Assembly (NCBI GenBank): GCA_040882845.1 | Contig: JBBEAM010000007.1 | Span: forward strand, 1,054,001 to 1,118,000 | DNA length: 64,000 nt | Reading direction: 5' to 3' | Origin: JBBEAM01 sp040882845 | Lineage (GTDB): Bacteria > Pseudomonadota > Alphaproteobacteria > Kiloniellales > DSM-21159 | In this document: in pieces, positions 7,610-16,297 of the stretch | Layout: every line of letters begins with the position of its first letter | Position numbering within the stretch: the first letter of the stretch is position 1 | The notes under the pieces: model-generated | Seen by the model: only the letters and a program-made list of their open reading frames with translations | The model's database searches: none | What the model was told of the DNA's origin: nothing | Made by a program: the position numbers and the translations under genes

Positions 7610-8805
7610 CAGTTCCAGCCCCAGAAATCCTGGCCTTCCTGCATCAGGAAGCGGCTGAGCACCATCTTATGAACCTCGGAGGCGCCATCGACCAGGCGCG
7701 CCTGGCGGGCATAGCGGTACATCCACTCCAGCGGGGTGTCCTTGGAGTAGCCTCGCGCGCCGCAGAGCTGGATCGCGGTGTCCACAGCCTTGTGCAAGGC
7801 ATCGGCGACCTGGATCTTGGCCATGGAGACTTCCTTGCGGGCGAAGTCGCCGCTGTCGAGCTTGAGCGCGGCCTTCATAGTCAGCAGGCGGCCCACCTCG
7901 ATCGACATTGCCGCCTCGCCGAGCAGGCCCTGGATCGACTCCCGCTCGGCCAGCTTGATGCCGAAGGACTCCCGCTCGCGGATATAGTCCGAAGCGATTT
8001 CCAGCGCCCGCTTGGCCATGCCGAGCCAGCGCATGCAGTGGGTCAGTCGCGCCGTGCCGAGGCGGATCTGGGTGACCTTGAGGCCATCGCCCTCGTTCAG
8101 CAGCAGGTTCTCGGCGGGAATCTCCAGGCCGTCGAAGCGCAGCTCGCAATGGCCGCCGTGCTCCTCAGGCCCCATGATCGGGATGCGCCGCAGAATCTCC
8201 CAGCCCGGCTGATCCTTGGTGAAAAGGAAAGCGGAAAGGCCCTTGCGCGGGTCTTCCGAGGTACGCGCGACCAGGATAAAATGCGCCGCCTCCCCCGCCC
8301 CGGTGATGAACCACTTGTGGCCTTCGACGATATAGCGGTCGCCTTTGCGGGTCGCCGTGGTGCGCATCAGATTGGGATCGGAGCCCGCGCCCGGGGCCGG
8401 CTCGGTCATGACGAAGGCCGAGCGCACGGTCCCGTCGACCACCGGCTGCAGCCAGTCGCGCTTCTGCGCCTCGCTGCCGATCTTCTCCAGCACGATCATG
8501 TTGCCGTCGTCGGGCGCGGCGCAGTTGAAGCAGACCGGCCCGAAGATCGAACGCGCCATCTCCTCGTAGCAGACCGCCATGCCGGCGACGTTCAGACCGA
8601 GACCGCCGCGCGCCTGCGGCATCTGCGGCGCCCAGAGGCCAGCTTTCTTTACTTTTTCTCTAGCTTTATCAAGAACATCCAGGCGAATATTCTCATGTTC
8701 ATCGAAGTTCGCCCGCGCGTCCTCCAGGGGCAGGATCTCCGCCGCGACGAAGTCGCGGATGCGGCGGCGCAGGCTCTCGATCTCGGGAGACAGTGTCAGT
8801 TCCAT
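7609..8805 (-). CDS. lvaC: Acyl-CoA dehydrogenase, LvaC/ACAD10-11-like
   Basis: A 398-residue flavin acyl-CoA dehydrogenase with the usual N-terminal helical, middle beta and C-terminal helical domains. Visible landmarks are VMTEPAPGAGSD, the flavin-binding HKWFITGAGEA and the C-terminal ARLVDGASEVHKMVLSRF. The terminal signature VDGASEVH is typical of the ACAD10/11 group rather than of beta-oxidation dehydrogenases with EGTSEI. In the Lva pathway LvaC turns a 4-phosphoacyl-CoA into the 3-hydroxyacyl-CoA. Codons around 8640-8710 are strikingly AT-rich compared with the rest of the gene. The gene follows the SDR by eight bases and overlaps the kinase by one. Confidence 0.88.
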   Translation of the reverse strand: MELTLSPEIESLRRRIRDFVAAEILPLEDARANFDEHENIRLDVLDKAREKVKKAGLWAPQMPQARGGLGLNVAGMAVCYEEMARSIFGPVCFNCAAPDDGNMIVLEKIGSEAQKRDWLQPVVDGTVRSAFVMTEPAPGAGSDPNLMRTTATRKGDRYIVEGHKWFITGAGEAAHFILVARTSEDPRKGLSAFLFTKDQPGWEILRRIPIMGPEEHGGHCELRFDGLEIPAENLLLNEGDGLKVTQIRLGTARLTHCMRWLGMAKRALEIASDYIRERESFGIKLAERESIQGLLGEAAMSIEVGRLLTMKAALKLDSGDFARKEVSMAKIQVADALHKAVDTAIQLCGARGYSKDTPLEWMYRYARQARLVDGASEVHKMVLSRFLMQEGQDFWGWN

Positions 8806-8813
8806 GGCGAGGT

Positions 8814-9581
8814 TCAGGCCACCGCCGACATGCCGCCGTCGACGGTAATCACCGCGCCGGTCATATAGGCCGAGGCGTCGGAGGCCAGCAGCAGCAGCGG
8901 GCCGTCGAGGTCGCGGACCTGGCCGAAGCGGCGTTGCGGCACCCGCTTCTGCAGGCTCTGCCCGGCCTTGGAGGCGAGGAAGTCCCGGTTGATATCGGTT
9001 TCGATGTAGCCCGGCGCGAGCGCGTTGACCCGGATGTCATAGCCCGCAAGGTCGGCGGCCAGCGCACGGGTCATGTTAATGAGCCCCCCCTTGGAAGCGC
9101 AGTAAGCGGTCACCTGTCCGCTGCCCTGCATCCCCAGGACCGAGGCGATGTTGACGATGCTGCCGCCCCGCTCCCGCTCGGCCATGTGGCGCGCCGCCTC
9201 CCGGCTCATCAACCAGGCGCCCTTGAGGTTGGTGTCGATCACCCTGTCCCAGTCGGCTTCCTCCTGCTCGAACAGCGGCTTGGTTACGGCGATACCGGCA
9301 TTGTTCACCAGGATCGACAGGCCGCCGAGTTCGGTCTCGGCGCAGGCCACGGCGTCGCGCACGCTGGCGGCGTCGCCGACATCGAGGCGCACCGGCATGG
9401 CGCGGCCGCCGGCTTCGGCGATCTCCTCGGCCAGCTCCGCCAGGGCGTCGGTGCGACGCGCGGCGATGGCGACTCGCGCGCCCGCCTTGGCCAGCACCCG
9501 GGCGAGATGGCGGCCGATGCCGCTCGACGCGCCGGTCACCAGCGCCGTCTTGCCGGTAAGATCGTAGGGAGAGGAAACCAT
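8814..9581 (-). CDS. lvaD: SDR oxidoreductase, LvaD-like
   Basis: A 255-residue classical short-chain dehydrogenase. TGASSGIG is at residues 16-23, NNAG at 93-96, and the catalytic Ser147, Tyr160 and Lys164 sit within VNIAS and YCASK. The substrate-side signature PGYIETDINR follows. By position in the operon it would reduce a 4-oxoacyl-CoA (levulinyl-CoA in Pseudomonas) to the 4-hydroxyacyl-CoA. Alternatively it is a generic acetoacetyl-CoA-type reductase. ATG 9581 is preferred because an AGGAAG lies just upstream. Longer frames upstream overlap the ligase gene. It is sandwiched between the ligase (8-base gap) and the dehydrogenase (8-base gap). Confidence 0.83.
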   Translation of the reverse strand: MVSSPYDLTGKTALVTGASSGIGRHLARVLAKAGARVAIAARRTDALAELAEEIAEAGGRAMPVRLDVGDAASVRDAVACAETELGGLSILVNNAGIAVTKPLFEQEEADWDRVIDTNLKGAWLMSREAARHMAERERGGSIVNIASVLGMQGSGQVTAYCASKGGLINMTRALAADLAGYDIRVNALAPGYIETDINRDFLASKAGQSLQKRVPQRRFGQVRDLDGPLLLLASDASAYMTGAVITVDGGMSAVA

Positions 9582-9589
9582 GCGTCTTC

Positions 9590-11290
9590 CTATAGCTTGG
9601 CGACTTCCTCGCGAAGCACAAATTTCTGGATTTTGCCTGTCGAGGTCTTGGGCAGAGGCCCGAACACCACGCTGCGCGGCGCCTTGAAGTGGGCCATGCG
9701 CTCGCGGCAGTAGGCGATGATCTCCTCGGCCGTCGCCTCCTGGCCGTTCTTCAGGGTGACGAAGGCGCAGGGCGTCTCGCCCCACTTCGGGTCGGGCCGG
9801 GCGACCACGGCGGCTTCCAGCACCTTGGGATGGCGGTAGAGCGCCTCCTCGACCTCCAGGCTGGAGATGTTCTCGCCACCGGAAATGATCACGTCCTTGG
9901 AGCGGTCCTTGACTTCGATGTAGCCGTCGGGATGCATCACCGCGAGGTCTCCGCTGTGGAACCAGCCGTGGGCGAAGGCCTTGCCGGTCGCCTCGGGATT
10001 CTTCAGATAGCCTTTCATCACGGTGTTGCCGCGCAGCATGATCTCGCCAAGGCTCGCGCCGTCCGCCGGCACCTCCTGCATGGTCTCTGGGTCGATCACC
10101 CGGGATTCGTCCAAGGTCAGATAGTTGACCCCCTGTCGCGCCATCCGAGCGGCGCGCTGCTGGGTTTCCAGTCCGCTCCATTCCTCCTGGTACGCGCAGT
10201 AGGTCGCCGGACCGTAGGACTCTGTCAGGCCGTAGGCATGCAGCACGCGAAAGCCCATGGCCTCCATATTCTCGATCACCGCCGAGGGAGGAGCGGCGCC
10301 GCCGGTCATGATATCGACGACATGCTCGAACTTGGCCTTCTGCTCCTCCGGCGCGTTGATCAGCAGGTTGAGCACGATCGGGGCGCCGCACATGTGGGTG
10401 ACCCGATGCGCGCCGAGCATCGGAAAGACCAGCTTGGGATCGACCCGGCGCAGGCAGACGTGGGTGCCGGCGGCGGCGGTCACCGCCCAGGTGTAGGTCC
10501 AGCCGTCGCAGTGGAACATCGGCAGGGTCCAGAGATAGACCGCCTCCGGCGAGAGGCCGAAGGTGACGATGTTGCCGAGCGCGTTCAGGTAGGCGCCGCG
10601 ATGGTGATAGACCACGCCCTTGGGGTTGCCGGTGGTGCCGCTGGTGTAGAGCAGGCAGATCGCCTGCCACTCGTCGGCGGGCAGCGCAGGCATAAAGTCC
10701 GGGTCTCCCTCGACCAGCAGCTCCTCGTAGGTGATTTCGCCGAGGCGCTTGCCGCGCTCCCCGCCCTGGGCTTCGGTCAGGGGATCGTCGATGTCGATCA
10801 CGAGGATCTCGCGGCCGAGCAGCTGCAGAGCCTCCTCGATCACCGGCGCGAACTCCCGGTCGGTGATCAGGGCCTTGGACTCGCCATGCTCCAGGATGAA
10901 GGCGATGGTCGCCGCGTCGAGGCGGATGTTGAGCGCGTTCAAGACGCCGCCAGTCATCGGAATGCCGTAGTGCGCCTCCAGCATCGCCGGGATGTTGGGC
11001 GCCATCACGGAGATGGTGTCGCCCAGGCCGAGGCCGCGCCTGGCCAGCGCCGAGGCCAGCCGGCGGCAGCGCTCGCCCATTTCCCGGTAGCTGTAGCTGC
11101 GGTCGTGGATCATCGCCGGCTTGTCGGGATAGACGGCGGCGGAGCGCAGCAGATGGGAAATCGGTGAAAGAGGCGTGAAATTTGCCGAGTTGCGCCCCAA
11201 GTCCGTATCGTAAGGATCGCTTATGGCTTCTCTCCCTGCGCCCGCCGTTGCCGGATCGGCTCGACTGCGCTTAGGGTGTTGAGACGCCAC
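9590..11290 (-). CDS. lvaE: Acyl-CoA synthetase (AMP-binding), LvaE-like
   Basis: Adenylate-forming ligase that activates a free acid with ATP and CoA; first gene of the five-gene operon. The P-loop-like A3 motif LLYTSGTTGNPKGVVYHHR, the GEIMLRGNTVMKGYL region, FHSGDLAVMHPDGYIEVKDR and the C-terminal lysine motif PKTSTGKIQKF are all present. The only canonical start giving a full protein is GTG 11290 (566 aa), but it adds 22 residues with no family character and has no clear ribosome site. The family-typical start (Ser-Asp-Pro-Tyr-Asp-Thr-Asp) is encoded immediately after an ATA codon at 11224-11222 that has GGGAGAG five bases before it. The true start may therefore be ATA, or the base may be a mutation or an error. 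Confidence 0.88.
   Translation of the reverse strand: MASQHPKRSRADPATAGAGREAISDPYDTDLGRNSANFTPLSPISHLLRSAAVYPDKPAMIHDRSYSYREMGERCRRLASALARRGLGLGDTISVMAPNIPAMLEAHYGIPMTGGVLNALNIRLDAATIAFILEHGESKALITDREFAPVIEEALQLLGREILVIDIDDPLTEAQGGERGKRLGEITYEELLVEGDPDFMPALPADEWQAICLLYTSGTTGNPKGVVYHHRGAYLNALGNIVTFGLSPEAVYLWTLPMFHCDGWTYTWAVTAAAGTHVCLRRVDPKLVFPMLGAHRVTHMCGAPIVLNLLINAPEEQKAKFEHVVDIMTGGAAPPSAVIENMEAMGFRVLHAYGLTESYGPATYCAYQEEWSGLETQQRAARMARQGVNYLTLDESRVIDPETMQEVPADGASLGEIMLRGNTVMKGYLKNPEATGKAFAHGWFHSGDLAVMHPDGYIEVKDRSKDVIISGGENISSLEVEEALYRHPKVLEAAVVARPDPKWGETPCAFVTLKNGQEATAEEIIAYCRERMAHFKAPRSVVFGPLPKTSTGKIQKFVLREEVAKL
11222..11236 (-). promoter_or_regulatory. Ribosome binding site followed by ATA at the expected lvaE start
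   Basis: On the minus strand GGGAGAG is followed by AAGCC and then ATA, exactly where close homologues are expected to begin with Met-Ser-Asp-Pro. Spacing is ideal for initiation. No ATG, GTG or TTG is in frame between this point and GTG 11290. The next in-frame candidate downstream is a TTG eight codons on. Confidence 0.5.
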
Positions 11291-11337
11291 GCAAAGGTCA
11301 AGCCATAGCGACGGTCTTCACGGTAAGGAGCCGGATC

Positions 11338-11982
11338 ATGCAAATCGACATCTACTCCGACACCATTTGCCCCTGGTGCCTGATCGGCAAGCGCCGCCTG
11401 GAGCGCGCCCTGGCGGCGCGGCCGCAGCCTGGAATTTCCTTCCGCTGGCGCGCCTTCCAGCTCAATCCGACCATGCCGCCGCAAGGCATGGAGCGGGCGC
11501 AGTACCTAAAGTTGAAATTCGGCGGCGCCGAGGGCGCGGCCAAGATCTACGACGCCGTGCAGGAAGCCGGCAGGGAAGAAGGCATCGATTTCGCCTTCGA
11601 CCGCATGCAGCGCACCCCCAACACGCTGGATTCGCACCGCCTGATCCGCTTCGCCGCCGGGAAGGGACGCGAGGAGGAGATGGTCGAAACCCTGTTCCAG
11701 CGCTACTTCCTGCGCGCCGAGGATATCGGCGATCGCAGTATCCTGACCGCGGCCGCGCAGGAAGCCGGGCTCGACGAGAGCGAGGCGGCCGCCTTTCTGG
11801 GCGGAGACGATCTGCACGCGGAAATGGCCGCGGAGGACGAGGCGGCGCGGCGCGCCGGCATCAACGGCGTGCCCTGCTTCATCTACGCCGGGCGCTATGC
11901 CCTGTCGGGCGCGCAGCCGCCGGAGGTGCTCTGGCAGATGTTCGACGTCGCCCTCGCCGAAAACGAAAAGCAGTCGGCCTAG
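11338..11982 (+). CDS. FrnE-type DsbA family thioredoxin-fold oxidoreductase
   Basis: A 214-residue cytoplasmic DsbA-like protein (no signal peptide) of the FrnE / 2-hydroxychromene-2-carboxylate isomerase-like group. The redox motif CPWC is at residues 11-14 in IYSDTICPWCLIGKRRLE. The cis-proline loop is GVPCFIYAGRYALSGAQ, with an additional cysteine typical of FrnE. Family members act as disulfide isomerases linked to oxidative stress. It is divergent from lvaE, so 11225-11337 should contain both promoters. A small gene follows two bases after its stop and may be co-translated. Confidence 0.88.
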   Translation: MQIDIYSDTICPWCLIGKRRLERALAARPQPGISFRWRAFQLNPTMPPQGMERAQYLKLKFGGAEGAAKIYDAVQEAGREEGIDFAFDRMQRTPNTLDSHRLIRFAAGKGREEEMVETLFQRYFLRAEDIGDRSILTAAAQEAGLDESEAAAFLGGDDLHAEMAAEDEAARRAGINGVPCFIYAGRYALSGAQPPEVLWQMFDVALAENEKQSA

Positions 11983-11984
11983 CC

Positions 11985-12197
11985 ATGCCTTCGCCCTTGC
12001 CCCGCAAACACGGCTATGGCGGCCATCGCCAGGAAAGCTTCGCGGCCTACTACAGGCGTTCCGTCCTGAGCGAGGGCTGTAGCTGCTCCGAACGGGTACT
12101 GGATCCGAGCAACCGCCCGGATCAGGGCGGCGCGCTGCTGGTGGTGTTGCTGTCGGCGCCCCTGGCTTTCTGGCGCTGGCTCAGGAAACACTTCTAG
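11985..12197 (+). CDS. Small hypothetical protein with C-terminal membrane segment
   Basis: A 70-residue open frame beginning MPSPLPRKHGYGGHRQES, immediately after the dsbA-like gene (stop TAG, two bases, ATG). A Cys-x-Cys pair (GCSCSE) sits in the middle. A hydrophobic stretch near the end (ALLVVLLSAPLAFWRW) would make a single membrane anchor followed by a basic tail. No family is recognised. Support is spacing, coherent amino-acid composition and the anchor; there is no strong ribosome site, so it might be read only by coupling. Confidence 0.45.
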   Translation: MPSPLPRKHGYGGHRQESFAAYYRRSVLSEGCSCSERVLDPSNRPDQGGALLVVLLSAPLAFWRWLRKHF

Positions 12198-12220
12198 ACT
12201 GAAGACACTAGGTGCAAGCG

Positions 12221-12817
12221 ATGCGGATTATCCTGATCGGTGCGACCGGCACCATCGGCAGTGCGGTCGCGCAAGCCCTCAGCAAGATTCATGAGGTCGT
12301 CCCCGTCGGCCACTCCACGGGGGAGCTGCGGGTCGATCTGGCCAGCAAGGCTTCCATCGAGTCGCTCTACAAGGCAACGGGGTCTTTCGACGCCGTGGTT
12401 TCCTGCGCGGGGAGCGCGCCCTTCGGCGCTGCCCAGATCATGACCGACGACGACTACGTCCTGGCGCTCAGCAACAAGCTGATGGGACAGGTCAACCTGG
12501 TGCGGCGAGGCTGCACGCGAATCACCGCAAGCGGCGTCTTCGTGCTGACCAGCGGCGCCTTCGCCACCCAGTCGATCCAGGACACCGCAGCTATCGCCAT
12601 GGCAAACGCCGGGATCGAGGCCTTCGCACGGGCGGCCTCGCTCGACCTCGCGCCGATCCGCATTTGCAGCGTCTCCCCGGTCTTCGTTGCCGAGACCATG
12701 GAAAAACTGGGTATGGACAGCACCACGGGCATTAGCGCGGCCGATACCGCCAAGGCCTACCTCGCCGCCATCGAAGGTGAGATGACCGGTGTGGTCGACG
12801 TGAGAGATTACCTCTAG
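12221..12817 (+). CDS. Short SDR-like NAD(P)-binding protein
   Basis: A 198-residue Rossmann protein of the short (about 200 aa) SDR group. GATGTIG at residues 7-13 binds the cofactor and the early strand pattern fits NAD(P)H. The usual YxxxK pair is absent: the position after the FVLTSGAFA strand reads DTAAIAMANAGIEAF. It is either an atypical SDR or a binding protein without classical dehydrogenase chemistry. ATG 12221 is chosen because AGGTG lies six to eight bases before it; the GTG at 12212 is part of that ribosome site. Its stop overlaps that of the convergent mfd (shared CTAG). Confidence 0.75.
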   Translation: MRIILIGATGTIGSAVAQALSKIHEVVPVGHSTGELRVDLASKASIESLYKATGSFDAVVSCAGSAPFGAAQIMTDDDYVLALSNKLMGQVNLVRRGCTRITASGVFVLTSGAFATQSIQDTAAIAMANAGIEAFARAASLDLAPIRICSVSPVFVAETMEKLGMDSTTGISAADTAKAYLAAIEGEMTGVVDVRDYL

Positions 12818-15800
12818 GCCGCTTCCCGCTCGGCCAGTTTCGCCAGGGTCTCCAGCAAGCGCCGCACGCCGGAGAAGCGCTGCTGCGCCGTTTCCCAGTT
12901 GCGCCGGTAAACCAGCCGATGATCCGGCCGCAGAGTCACCTTCCCCGCCTCGTTCTGGATGAAGCGCACCAGGCCTTCCGGGTTTTCGAAGGAGTCGCCG
13001 CGGAAGGCGATCACCGCGCCCTTGGGGCCGGCGTCGACCTTCTCGACCCCGGCGTCGCGGCAGAGCCGCTTGATGGCGATGATCTCGAGCAGGTTCTCGA
13101 CCTCCTCGGGCAGCGGCCCGAAGCGGTCGATCAGCTCGGCGGCGAAGGTCTCGATTTCCTGACGGTCGACCAGGGTGGAAAGCCGCCGATAGAGGCCGAG
13201 CCGCACCGAAAGATCGGGCACGTAGACCTCGGGGATCAGCACCGAGGTGCCGATATTGATGGTGGGAGTCCAGCTCTCCTTGGTTTCTGCCTCCTCGGCC
13301 TTGCGGCCGCGCGCCGCCGCCACGGCCTCCTCCAGCATCTGCTGGTAGAGCTCGATACCGACCTCGCGGATATGGCCGGACTGCTCCTCGCCGAGCAGAT
13401 TGCCAGCGCCGCGAATATCCATGTCGTGGCTGGCCAGGGTGAAGCCCGCGCCCAGGGTGTCCAGGGTCTGCATGACGTGCAGCCGCTTCTCGGCTGCCGC
13501 CGAAAGCAGCCGCCCGGGTGGCAGGGTCAGGTAGGCATAGCCGCGCTGCTTGGCGCGGCCGATCCGCCCGCGCAGCTGGTAGAGCTGAGCCAAGCCGAAC
13601 ATATCGGCGCGGTGGATGACGATGGTATTGGCGCTGGGGATGTCGAGGCCGGATTCGACGATGTTGGTAGAGAGCAGGACGTCGAAGCTGCGGTCGACGA
13701 AGCCGGTCATCACGTCTTCCAGCTGGCTCGGCGCCAGGCGGCCATGGGCGACCCCGAGCTTCACTTCGGGCACCAGCTCCTTCAGCCGTTCCTCCAGCCC
13801 GGCCAGATCCTCGACCCTGGGACAGACATAGAAAGTCTGTCCGCCGCGATAGTGCTCGCGCAGGATCGCCTCGCGCACGATCACCGGGTCGTAGGGCATG
13901 ACGAAGGTGCGCACCGCCAGGCGGTCGACCGGCGGCGTGGCGATCAGGCTCATCTCCTTCACACCGGACATCGCGAGTTGGAGCGTGCGCGGGATCGGCG
14001 TCGCGGTCAGGGTGAGAACGTGGACCTCGGCGCGCAGCTCCTTCAGCCGCTCCTTCTGCTTGACGCCGAAGTGCTGCTCCTCGTCGACGATCAAAAGGCC
14101 GAGGTCCTTGAACTTGAGCGACTTGCTGAGCAGGGCATGGGTGCCGACGACGATCTCCGCGCGGCCGCCGGCCAGCTCCTCCTTGGTCTGGTTGGCTTGC
14201 TTCGCGGTGACCAGGCGGGAGAGCTGACGGATCCGCACCGGCAGGCCGGCGAAACGCTCCTTGAAGGTCCGGTAGTGCTGCCGCGCCAGCAAGGTGGTCG
14301 GCACCACCACGGCGACCTGCTGTCCCTCCATCACCGCGACGAAGGCGGCGCGCAGCGCCACCTCGGTCTTGCCGAAACCGACATCGCCGCAGATCAGCCG
14401 GTCCATTGGCCGGCCGGTCGCGAGATCGCCGAGCACGTCGTCGATGGCGCGTAGCTGGTCGTCGGTCTCGGGATAGGGGAAGCGGGCGCAGAACTCCTCG
14501 AACAGCCCTTCCGGCGTCGACAGCGGCGTCACTTGGCGCAGCTCGCGCTCGGCGGCGATGCGGATCAGTTCCTCGGCGGCTTCCTTCAGCCGCTCCTTGA
14601 CCCGCGACTTGCGCGCCTGCCAGCCGGTCTGGCCGAGGCGGTCGAGCTGGACCTCGCTGTCGGCGCCGCCAAAGCGCGACAGCACCTCGATGTTCTCGAC
14701 CGGCACGTAGAGCTTGTCGCCGCCGTGATAGACCACATTCAGGCAGTCGTGGGCGGCGTTGCCCACGGTCAGGGTGATCAGCCCGCTGTAGCGCCCGATG
14801 CCATGATCCACGTGGACCACGTAGTCGCCCTCCTCCAGGCTCGAGACCTCGCGCAGGAAGTTTTCCGGACGCTTGCGCTTGCTCTGAGCCCTGGCGATGC
14901 GCTCGCCGAGGATGTCCTGCTCGGACAGCAGCGCCAGACCGTCATGGCTGAATCCGCGTTCCAGGTTGAGCGTGGTCAGCGCGACGGTCCTGGGCGGCAG
15001 GCGCTTGGTTTCGCCCCAGGACGCCACGGCTGAGAAGTCGCCGACGCCGGCCTCCTGCAGCATATGGCCCAGACGATCCCGTGCCCCGTCGCTGTAGGCG
15101 GCCAGCGCTACCCGGCGGCCCGCCGCCTGCTCGGCACCGATGTGCTTCTCCAGCGCCCGGTAGAGCGCGCCCTCGTCCTTCTCCGCCCGCGCCTCGGAAA
15201 AGTCCTTCGGCGGCCTGGCGCCGAAGGAAACCGCGCCCGGCGCATCCTCGGGCAGGTCGTAGGGATGGAAGTCCACTGCCGCCCGCCCAGCCAGCATGGC
15301 CAGCCACGCGGCCTTATCGAGATAGAGCCGCTGCGGCGGAAGCGGTTTGTAGGTCCAGCCGCCGCCGTCCTCCCTGCCCAGAAGCTGCCGGCGCGCCTGA
15401 TAGAAATCCTCGATGGTCTCCCAGCGCGCCGCCCGGACTTCCTCGGCCTGGGCGTCGAAGGAGACCGCGGCGGCGGGCAGATAGTCGAGCAGCGTCACCG
15501 TCTCGCCGTAGAACAGCGGCAGCCAGTGCTCCATGCCGGGATGGGGCCGCGCCGCGCTGACCGACTCATAGAGCGGATCGTCGCCGCGCACCGTGCCGAA
15601 GACCGCGCGGTAACCGCTGCGGAAGCTTTCGATCCCCGCTTCGTCGAGGAAGACCTCGTTGACCGGCAGCAGCGCCAGGCGCTCTGCCTCCCCGCTGCTG
15701 CGCTGGGTCAGCGGATCGAAATGGCGCAGGGATTCCAGTTCGTCTCCGAAGAAGTCGAGCCGCAGCGGCTCCTCCTCGGCCGGCGGATAGACGTCGAGGA

Positions 15801-16293
15801 TCCCGCCGCGCCAAGCGAACTCGCCGGGCTCGCCGACGGTATCGACGCGCTGATAGCCATTGGCCGCGAAGAAGACGTTGATCCCTTCGGCAGGCGCCGA
15901 GTCGCCGGCCTGCAGCAGCAGGGAACGCCCCTCGAAGGCGGCGGCGGGCGGCACGCGCTGCGCCAAGGCATTGACCGTGGTGAGAAGAATGCCTTGGTAC
16001 GCACCCTTGGCGAGAGTCGTGAGAGTCTCGATCCGCCGGGCGATGATGTCGCGATGCGGGCTGACCCGGTCGTAGGGCAGGCAGTCCCAGGCCGGAAAGG
16101 TCAGCACCTGCAGATCGGGCGCGAAGAAGCGCAGCGCATCCTGCAGCCGCGCCATGCGTGCGTCATCGCGGCAGACATGCACCAGGCAGCGGTCTCCGGC
16201 GGCTTCGGCCAGAACCAGTGCCTCGCTGCCTTCCGGCGTCGAGGATACGGTCCAGCGGCCTGGAGTAGAAAATAGTTTTATGATATTTTTCAA
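12814..16293 (-). CDS. mfd: Transcription-repair coupling factor Mfd
   Basis: A 1159-residue SF2 translocase, normal length for Mfd. It removes RNA polymerase stalled at DNA damage and recruits UvrAB. N-terminal UvrB-homology modules come first. The RNA-polymerase interaction (CarD-like) domain follows near residues 490-560 (EEGDYVVHVDHGIGRY). The helicase core has Walker A GDVGFGKT near 634-641 and DEEQHFG near 736. The RecG-like TRG region includes LAQLYQLRGRIGRAKQRG, and a TRCF C-terminal domain ends the protein. The first codons are AT-rich (Met-Lys-Asn-Ile-Ile-Lys). It lies four bases downstream of sdhE on the same strand, and the pair is probably one transcript. Confidence 0.97.
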   Translation of the reverse strand: MKNIIKLFSTPGRWTVSSTPEGSEALVLAEAAGDRCLVHVCRDDARMARLQDALRFFAPDLQVLTFPAWDCLPYDRVSPHRDIIARRIETLTTLAKGAYQGILLTTVNALAQRVPPAAAFEGRSLLLQAGDSAPAEGINVFFAANGYQRVDTVGEPGEFAWRGGILDVYPPAEEEPLRLDFFGDELESLRHFDPLTQRSSGEAERLALLPVNEVFLDEAGIESFRSGYRAVFGTVRGDDPLYESVSAARPHPGMEHWLPLFYGETVTLLDYLPAAAVSFDAQAEEVRAARWETIEDFYQARRQLLGREDGGGWTYKPLPPQRLYLDKAAWLAMLAGRAAVDFHPYDLPEDAPGAVSFGARPPKDFSEARAEKDEGALYRALEKHIGAEQAAGRRVALAAYSDGARDRLGHMLQEAGVGDFSAVASWGETKRLPPRTVALTTLNLERGFSHDGLALLSEQDILGERIARAQSKRKRPENFLREVSSLEEGDYVVHVDHGIGRYSGLITLTVGNAAHDCLNVVYHGGDKLYVPVENIEVLSRFGGADSEVQLDRLGQTGWQARKSRVKERLKEAAEELIRIAAERELRQVTPLSTPEGLFEEFCARFPYPETDDQLRAIDDVLGDLATGRPMDRLICGDVGFGKTEVALRAAFVAVMEGQQVAVVVPTTLLARQHYRTFKERFAGLPVRIRQLSRLVTAKQANQTKEELAGGRAEIVVGTHALLSKSLKFKDLGLLIVDEEQHFGVKQKERLKELRAEVHVLTLTATPIPRTLQLAMSGVKEMSLIATPPVDRLAVRTFVMPYDPVIVREAILREHYRGGQTFYVCPRVEDLAGLEERLKELVPEVKLGVAHGRLAPSQLEDVMTGFVDRSFDVLLSTNIVESGLDIPSANTIVIHRADMFGLAQLYQLRGRIGRAKQRGYAYLTLPPGRLLSAAAEKRLHVMQTLDTLGAGFTLASHDMDIRGAGNLLGEEQSGHIREVGIELYQQMLEEAVAAARGRKAEEAETKESWTPTINIGTSVLIPEVYVPDLSVRLGLYRRLSTLVDRQEIETFAAELIDRFGPLPEEVENLLEIIAIKRLCRDAGVEKVDAGPKGAVIAFRGDSFENPEGLVRFIQNEAGKVTLRPDHRLVYRRNWETAQQRFSGVRRLLETLAKLAEREAA

Positions 16294-16297
16294 TACT

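Noticed and set aside
12919..14454. 511-residue + strand frame opposite mfd
   Set aside because: Antisense to clear Mfd helicase motifs.
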